A stretch of DNA of 64,000 nucleotides from Darksidea phi (taxonomy: Eukaryota > Ascomycota > Dothideomycetes > Pleosporales > Lentitheciaceae): the NCBI GenBank assembly GCA_030770425.1, contig JASJFT010000001.1, positions 124,001-188,000 on the forward strand, read 5' to 3'. The translations under genes and the position numbers were made by a program. Below are positions 56,852 to 64,000 of the stretch, piece after piece. The stretch's first letter is position 1. Every line of letters begins with the position of its first letter. The notes beneath the pieces were generated by a model. That model had not been told where the DNA came from. It made no database searches and saw nothing but the letters and a program-made list of their open reading frames with translations.

Positions 56852-57729
56852 GTGGAAAGTTTGACGAGGATGGTGGAATACAGGTGAAAAGCAACGCGTG
56901 CCCGACCGGGGCTCGCGAAGATATCCGTGATGTGGCAAAGCATTTCTGGGCGTTGGGAGGATGAGGGATCTCATTATTATTATTTTGGTTTATGGGTGTG
57001 TGACTGATGCATGTAGTTTGGTTAGCGAAGCATGTAATGTAAGGCCGGATACCCATTCCAATCCCCACAATTCAACTGTATTAGTATGTCGTGTTGAATT
57101 GCACTTCATATTCTTCGAATGTAGATGCAGGGTAAATTCCACCGTGTAGGTTGCGTCGCAATTTGCAAAGACAGTATAGTCTAGTATAGTACAATAGGTA
57201 AGCTTTGCTACCAACTTTATTGCCAATACTCCTAATATAGTGGCGAATAACGCGAGATATGATGCGCCCTGTTAAGCACATCTAGTTTTTGAAATATTGG
57301 CACGATGGCCTACACATGCGACCATGGGATGTTGAATGCGAGACTTCATTACCGCTTCACCATTGCTCCTGCACCTATCCTGACAGTAATACCAGGGCCC
57401 ATAGTAAAGCGGCACAGCTAAAATATCTCTAAGCGCCAGATTTAATTATATCTAGAGCAGCAAAGAGACGACAAAGACGAGAAGCGTTCGATCATCTCTG
57501 AACTTGCCGATTTGAATCGTCAATATACACTACGTCGACCCACATGTGGGTAGATTGAGAGATTTATACACGAAGCATAGTAAACAAGCTTGCTGGTGCA
57601 CACAAATATATGTGCATTCATATCTAGCGCCACTTCAAATTTGGTGTTATGATATTGGCATATTCAGACTGAAGATTTCAGATTTGAGAGACGGACCTTA
57701 GAAGAGCCGAGTGTGTGCAATGTAACCAT
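56852..57729. other. Intergenic between convergent genes
   Basis: AT-rich 878 bp with no supported gene and no clear repeat; small overlapping frames on both strands show no coding character. Confidence 0.4.
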
Positions 57730-60246
57730 TTAGTTGTAATAATATCCATACCTCCCATCCTCGTATTCCCGTAGTTCTTCCGGGGTTGTTCCCGGACAGG
57801 TGTAGACATAGACAACTACCCCGCGCCGGTCGAAACCTCGAATATGTATCAGCAGGCTAAATTTACTATCCTGATTTTTGTTTACTTACGTCCGTGTGGT
57901 CGGCCGTGGACTTGCCACGCATCTCCCGAAGACATGAATTGAAGGTAATGAAGCAAATCTTGCTTGCTCATACTGAAAGCTATGAGAGCTAAGAAAAGCG
58001 GCAAGTTTCCTTTGAGTCCACCGTATGTTCGATGCGTCGGCATGGGATAGGTTTGGTATATGTCAGGGAGTAACATCCTTGGCCAGTGTTGATCGGGACG
58101 TTGGCAGCGAAGTGTTGTGGCTGTCCCCTCACTAGTGAGATAGGAAGAAAAATCGTCCTCATCGTGGTTGAAACGAAGAGGTTTCCACTCTTTCGAATCA
58201 ATTGTGGCGTCTCCCTTCATGACCCAGAATCCGTATCCAGCATGATAGTAAACAGACACGACTCCGTATAAAGCAACGTCATGGGGCAGTGAGCCAGGCA
58301 GAGCCTGTATTGATTGGAAGTCACAGTGCCAGTATTTGCCACTTACCCCCCCACCGAGAGGAAAGTGACAGCCGATACCGGTGGACGGTAACAAGTGACC
58401 TCGAGAGTCCAGGTTAACCCAGCTGTTTGGATGCTCTCCAATTTCATCGATGCGGAAGACAAATGCCTGCGGTCTTGTTTAGTTATGAAGTTCACCTTTG
58501 GATGTATACTCACTTTCTTCTGAGACTGCGCTTGTTGGGATGAATAGGCTCTATCTTTTGCTGGCTCAGGTTCACTTTGTAACCATCAATATGCTTTCAT
58601 CCCCTCTAAAATGAATCAATACTTACGACGAATGTGGGTCCTGGCTTTGGCTCGGGCCTTCAGTGCCGGGTTCGAGGCTCAAGCCACTCATGTCCCAATC
58701 GTCCTCGGTGGTTGCTTGGCCGGCGCTACTCGTATGTTGTGGCTGGTGCGAATTCTCTAGGTTTGTCTCAGTTCCAGTTTGATCTGGATCATCATTATGA
58801 GTAGAACTAAGAACTGAACGGGCGATGGAGAATGTCTCAGTGTTTTTCAGAGCGATTTCACCACTAGACGCGGAAGTATCCTCAACCTCTTCCACATACT
58901 CACGAGGCAATGCGAAGAGTGCAAGTTGCCGCATATGCGAGCCAACGTGCTTCATGAATTGGTTGGGTGTGACTGTTGGTTGATATTGACCTGGGCTTTC
59001 TTTTTTGAGTTTCTCGTCCCATGTGCGACAGAAAGGGCAATCCGATGCTCGAAAGTGGTCCGGCGGGCATCGAGCGGCGCTGCTCAAGGCGTTAAGCTGA
59101 CTTTCCGTAAACCTGTTGGCGTGGGTTAGAATGTGACTGCGGAACATGTTTTCAGTCTTCATGTCCTCTATATTACAGAGTGAACAGTGCCATTGCATTC
59201 GATGCTCTGACTCATGCTCGAACCATTCGCGCTGGTCGGAGAAGAGCTTTGAATGACATCCTGCAAACGTGCAGACATAGGGGCGCAAATCTGCATAAAC
59301 GTGCTTTTGCCAAGATGTCTCTTTTCGAAAGCTTTGCATTGTCCAGCAAAAAGGACATTCGAACATCACTTCACCATTTGAAACAACTGATAAAGCGGGA
59401 GGGCGCAAATATGATACGTCGTTATCTCCAGGCAGCGAGAGTGTGGACGAGGCAATCGACCGCTCATCCTCAAAATCGAGCTGTGGTGGTATATCCGCGC
59501 TGTTCAGTGCCGACGCTATCGTCTGTGTGAATGATTTTGTCCCGTCGACGGTGGAAGGTCTGTGAGTCTGTAGTAGTTCAGGGGGCTCTTCACCAAGCTT
59601 GTCTCGATGACTGCGGGCATAGCTTAAATACTGTCTGCGCTGAGCAATAGCGTTTCCCAACCGGTAACCAAGCCAGTCTTTTCCTTTTTCTATGATTAGA
59701 GGAAACTTGTCGTAAACGTGGCGTATGTCGAAAGTTGCGTCAAATCGGGATTTTGTGGCGGCTAATGCGCGTGCGAAGCGGTCTCTTGGGCTAGCCTTGC
59801 GGATCAAAACGGCGATGCGAAAAAGACTAGAAACAGTACTTTCTGCCGTTTTGAAAAGTTCCTCGGCCTCGGAGATGTCATTTCCAGCTGTGCGATTTTT
59901 CTTATGCCCAGAAGCAATGGCGGAGACTGCGTCTAGTTAGCAGAGAACATTCTGCTTCCAGTCACTATCATATCTCACCGTCCTTGAGAGCGGCGAGAAG
60001 ATCTAATAGGAGACTTTGAACATGATCTGCTGTCCTTCGAGAATCTCGCAGTCGGTAATCAAGCGAAGCCTCAGAAGGTAGTCGCTGGAATGCGCCCAAG
60101 TTCCCCGCCCAAATTCTGAACCTCGCATACTGGTCTTCAACCGCCGCGTACTTTAAGGGTGGGTTTGTTGCGCTTTCAAGGACTCGTGAAAGTGTGTCGA
60201 AGAGTTGAGCGCACTCGACTGAGTGGGCAGCTAGAGAGTGTTGCAT
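57730..60246 (-). CDS. Fungal C2H2-like zinc-finger protein with novel C-terminal region
   Basis: Five exons (60246-59979, 59926-58627, 58574-58514, 58466-57890, 57836-57730) with introns of 52, 52, 47 and 53 nt, all GT-AG, give 770 residues. Residues 1-90 contain the fungal N-terminal motif YARFRIWAGNLGAFQ...LDYRLRDSRR. Residues 280-433 form a degenerate C2H2 block: CPFC, a C-x4-C-x12-H finger (CTFAGCHSKLFSDQREWFEHE), CSLC with SHILTHA, CPFC and HVGSHMRQLALFALP. This block is widespread in fungal proteins with ankyrin or NACHT modules. The last 230 residues (WVNLDSRGHLLPSTGIGCHF, YHAGYGFWVMKGDATIDSKEWKP, VVVYVYTCPGTTPEELREYEDG) match nothing I know. It is head-to-head with a DUF7580 gene. 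Confidence 0.85.
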
Positions 60247-60493
60247 TTCCTCAACAAGACCTCCAAAGCTTCATAACAAAGTAAAGTGATCGATTACGAA
60301 GGCAAAGCGAGGAGAGCAGACTGGGCTATATGTACAGTCCCTCGGTTGTGGCGGTCGATCCATGCAGCGGTATGCAACCCCTCACCGGTCAAAATCGAGA
60401 GGTCTTGTTCTTGCACCTTTCCATCGTCAACGTGGTCCACTCCGTTTCAATTTCTCTTGTTTCTCATAATATTGAGTACTGGAATCCATAAAG
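60247..60493. promoter_or_regulatory. Compact divergent promoter of zinc-finger and DUF7580 genes
   Basis: Only 247 bp separates the two start codons, so the genes probably share control elements. No specific motif was recognised. Confidence 0.5.
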
Positions 60494-62231
60494 ATGAGCG
60501 GCCTTGAGACTGCCGGGCTCGCGCTTGGCGCCTTTCCGATTCTGCTTCGCCTGCTGGACGATTATCGAAAGGGAGCTGAAGCGGCTGGTGACTGGTGGCA
60601 GATACGCCGGGCCTACGAGGAATGGAAGCATGACCTAGATTACCATCGGACCGCTTTTGAGCTTAACAGCAAGTTGATTCTCATGCCGCTCATGGGAGAT
60701 GATGAACTTAATGGGTTCTTGGACCACCCCACTGGCGAAGGCTGGAAAGACGAAGTTTGGGAAACAAGACTGAGAGAGCGCTTGCCAGATTCGTACGAAG
60801 CGGTGCTAAGACTCGTAGTCAAAATCTATGACATTGTAGAGTCATTGAAGAAGGAGCTGCGCATCCATAACCCGGAATTTCAGATGAGAATAAACGAGGC
60901 AAGCTGCCCCGTTAAGCCTCTAGCCCCCAAGAATATTCTCACTAACCCCGTCTCTCTAGAAACATGGAATTGTCAAGGGAAAAGCCGCGTTGAAGAACCT
61001 CTTCAGCGCTGAAAACATTGATTTCCAAAAAGAGAGATTCAGACTTGTGTTGAAGAACGAATCGCGAAAACGTCTCTCCGCTCAACTGAAGGAAGCAAAT
61101 GAACGATTAAGAGATCTAATTGCAGGGAGCGATCAAGTAGCAGCCGCACGAAGAAATCGAGATCATCAGGGGCCTCCTCCAACCGTGAATAAGCAGCTTC
61201 AAGAATACTGGCGACACGCAAAACGCCTTCACAAAGCTTTGTCAAGAGCAGCCGATATCCACCCAAGTAGATCACTATGCGGGTGCGTGGGTCACATCGC
61301 GAATCTGCAACTAGCAACAAAAGACCTTGGAAAGACCGAGTTTGGCATACTGTTTAGTGGTATAGACAAGTATGGCGGTCTTAATTGGAGTGAGACGAGG
61401 ATTGAGATGATATCGAATGTCGATATTGAGGGCACTAGTGTTGCATGTGGTGTTCAACCAATAGGTGCCGGGAGGGCACCAAGACGAGTTGGATTTGTGG
61501 AACCAAATCGCAGCCAAGAGCCACCCCAAACCGGTCGACACGATGTAAGGCCAATCCAGAATTTGTGTATAGAGCTATCAAAGCCACGGCGGACCTGCAT
61601 CGGTTTCATGGATGAGGATGACCAGCGATTTACGATATACTCCGGTGTTCAAAGTTTGGCAAACTCCAAAGGGTCTATAATGACATTGGACAGCATTCTG
61701 CACACTTCCCAGTCTTTGACTCGCCGCCAACGGTACTGCCTTGCACACACAATCGCGTCCTGGTTTCTATGCCTCGGCTCGACTCCATGGATCAATCTTC
61801 CTATTCAGGCAAACATTGTATTCTTCCAGGACTTCACAATTCCTAACCGGGTGAACATCGAGAAAGTGTACATTGGAGGTGAACTATCGAGCTCCCCATC
61901 TATCTCCACCTTAGACGCAATACGCAGCCTCGGTATCTGTCTTCTTGAACTCTGTTTCGGCTACTCTCTTGAGAGCTACAAAGATCGTAACAATCTGTCG
62001 GGACACATCGCCGCTTTAGCATCGCTGCTTGACCATGCGGCTGCTGTTCAATGGAGCCAAGAGGTGTGCGAAGAAGCCGGGCCTGATTTTGCAGAGGCGA
62101 TCGAATGGTGTCTCCAAGCAAGAAGTCAAGATGACGGGAGCTGGAGAAAGGAAATATGGGCGCATGTCATTGTCCCACTGAACAACTGTCGCACGCACGT
62201 ATGTAATAGACCAACACCCTCAAACGGGTGA
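60494..62231 (+). CDS. DUF7580-domain fungal protein
   Basis: There are two exons, giving 562 residues if the GT donor at 60911 is used (intron 60911-60959, 49 nt). A GC-AG intron from 60899 (GAG|GCAAGC) matches donor consensus better and would give 558 residues, joining INE directly to KHGIVKGKAALKNLFS. The N-terminus MSGLETAGLALGAFPILLRLLDDYRKG is the standard start of this family. A helical domain follows (EEWKHDLDYHRTAFELN, RLRERLPDSYEAVLRLV, FRLVLKNESRKRLSAQLKEANERLRDL). The C-terminal DUF7580 part shows LTRRQRYCLAHTIASWFLCLGSTPWINL and IRSLGICLLELCFGYSLESY, like a degenerate kinase fold. Biological role is unknown; relatives are common accessory genes in plant-associated ascomycetes. 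Confidence 0.85.
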
Positions 62232-62381
62232 GCATAGAGATTGTTATACTCTTTTGTTTTAATGTAGCCCATGGCACCTTACACAATCAGATGGGATCCT
62301 CACCTATCTTCTAGAAACAAGAACAACACACGACGACTTTGTGTTGCCTACGAGTACTTCCATTCATGCAAGACCCAACAA

Positions 62382-64000
62382 CTAGTCGTCAGGATACTCG
62401 TCCTCGACGTTGCTGATGAAGATGCATTTCTCCTCATCCCAGCGCTTGAAGTATCGACCTGCAATCTTGAGCAAAGCGGGAGAAGGCTCGTCATCATGCG
62501 TGATGGGTAAGATGTTTTCTTGGGCAACGTAGCGGGTGGATTTATCGCAAGAGCTACGGAGAGTGATTAGTAAAGTCCTAATACGTGAATCACGGGGAAA
62601 ATTGACTTACAGTACATGATAAAAGGACTGATCTCGCCCATGAGCCAATCGATCAACACCCATATGCTGAATCCAATCTTCACGTTGTACGCAGCTGGTG
62701 TCCCAGCCGGTGATTACACCTTCGTAATGGTAGCGTTTGTGGCGGAATAGCTGGCCTACCTTGAACTTCACGTCCGAGGCGCGGGCTGTACGCCTTTTTA
62801 TGTCTTTGGGCACTCTATCGCCGGCATGCTCGGTGCGTACAAATTCCAACAATGCTTCTCCTTCGGGATGATCGTAGAACATAGGTACTACGTATTGCTC
62901 TATAAGCGTAATATCCCAGGGGTAATGCGCTTGAAAGTGCTCGAGTAGGTGTGGCAGATATTGCCGTCGTCGAGTAGAAATATTAGAGAAGGCAGCATGT
63001 TCGTTTTCGCTAGGGCCGAGTATGAGCATTGCCCATATTGTAGCGTAGAATGAGCTGTCCATATCCGGAAACGCGTTGATCCATGACGAATTGATACCGT
63101 GGACACCAGCTTCCGTCTGACGTATCGTTTGCACCGAGTTCAAAATATTGCGTGCAGTGCGGAGTACCATCTCGCGCGTATTAGTGTAGGTAAGGAAGGC
63201 TTCGTGTTCGTCCGTCGGAACACCCATTTCGCGAAGCACACGCTGTAGGGCACTTTGGCGGACTTCGGAGGAGGAGCGGAATGGGTCAAGGTACATGAAG
63301 TCCCGATCATCAGAGTTGGTGGGCTTGTATTGGCCATCAAGCGTGTAGTCTTTGGGTGCATAGACAAGCGTGTAGACGTGGAAAAGAAAGCCACACGGCC
63401 GAGCATCTAGGCCCAGACGCTTCGCGAGGGCGCAGTATATGGCAACGGAGATCAGAGGGAGAGATTCGTGGGTCGAGGAACTGAGGACGATGCCAATGAA
63501 GGAGTTTCGGAGGGCGCGGTACGAAGAGTCAGGGACGCCGCGGAACCCTTGTTCGCGGAGATAGGAGGCTAGTGTGGAAGCCTTTTGTCTGGCACTCTGG
63601 GTATGAAAATCTGGGTATTGTGTCATGACGCCTTTCGCAATCTGATCCAACTGCTCAGAGACCGTCGCGAAATCCACATTATCCCCCGTTTGCGTGAACA
63701 TATCATATGCGGCTAACCCTGTCTCAATGGGAACTTCCTCTCCATTCTGGAGGTCTTTCCACACATTGATCGCCATCTCCCTCTGTATACGCTGCAGAAT
63801 GGCGCTCGCGTAGTATCTCCTCGCCAATACATCTTCGGCGTCGCCTGGACATGCGATTTCCTTTAAGAGCGTCTCTTTTACATCGTATCCATAGTCCGCG
63901 ATCTCATTGATGTGTTGTATGCGTCCTTGCTGCGTCTCCAATACCAGGTTGAGCAACCGTAGTGTATTCCGCTCAGCATTCATACGTCGTATAAAGAGCG
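62382..64000 (-). CDS. F-box/YccV-type protein (FBXO21-like), 5' end outside window
   Basis: The C-terminal exons are >64000-62611 and 62553-62382, with a 57 nt GT-AG intron. The frame is open past the ATG at 63983 to the window edge, so the gene continues upstream, where an F-box would be expected. The visible part starts with a helical region and a SirB1/transglutaminase-like segment (FRGVPDSSYRALRNSFIGIVL, ESLPLISVAIYCALAKRLGLDARPCGFLFHVY). Later comes a YccV/hemimethylated-DNA-binding-type domain: KFKVGQLFRHKRYHYEGVITGWD, then FYHVL joined to CDKSTRYVAQENI. The same order is seen in FBXO21-type F-box proteins, which act in SCF ubiquitin ligases. The protein ends with IFISNVEDEYPDD. Confidence 0.85.

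Overview
The window reads as nuclear DNA of a filamentous ascomycete. The evidence is small spliceosomal introns (about 44-66 nt, canonical GT-AG apart from one or two GC-AG, with CTAAY-like branch sites), genes on both strands without operons, and fungus-restricted families: PhiA-type cell wall protein, ApsB/Mto1-type septal or spindle-pole microtubule organiser, POM152 nucleoporin, SEC14, GH47 mannosidase and DUF7580-type proteins. A Dothideomycete such as a member of the Pleosporales is my best guess, but that is inference from gene style only. I saw no tRNA, rRNA, CRISPR or bacterial features.

Layout. 1-5.5 kb: the 3' part of an ankyrin-type gene, a repeat-rich AT-rich stretch with foldback repeats, two unknown genes sharing a helical motif, and a secreted PhiA-like protein. 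5.5-10.4 kb: gene-poor, with two copies of a TA-flanked inverted-repeat element (MITE-like) around a gene for a secreted, internally repeated His/Lys/Gly/Asn-rich protein. 10.4-18.5 kb: a membrane-anchored cytochrome P450, then the ApsB/Mto1-like coiled-coil gene and an ecdysoneless/SGT1 gene sharing a 417 bp divergent promoter. 18.5-26.1 kb: mostly intergenic, with one orphan gene and one gene for a three-SANT-like protein.

26.1-37.7 kb: a POT/PTR2 peptide transporter (six exons, one apparent GC-AG intron), a small single-pass membrane protein, a short-chain dehydrogenase, a long region without confident genes, and an MFS hexose transporter whose upstream region carries CreA-type motifs. 37.7-50.5 kb: SEC14-like lipid transfer protein, TSR3 rRNA modification enzyme, a DUF7580-like protein, an unknown basic protein, a second SDR, the SWC6/Vps71 chromatin-remodelling subunit, a frameshifted pseudogene, and a GH47 alpha-1,2-mannosidase.

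50.8-64 kb: a UCH37/BAP1-like deubiquitinase head-to-head with POM152, then a C2H2-like zinc-finger protein head-to-head (247 bp apart) with a DUF7580 protein, and finally the 3' part of an F-box/YccV-type gene that runs off the right edge. The housekeeping genes do not form one pathway. The points most worth attention are the repeat secreted protein, the MITE family, the decayed gene at 48 kb, and the divergent zinc-finger/DUF7580 pair.
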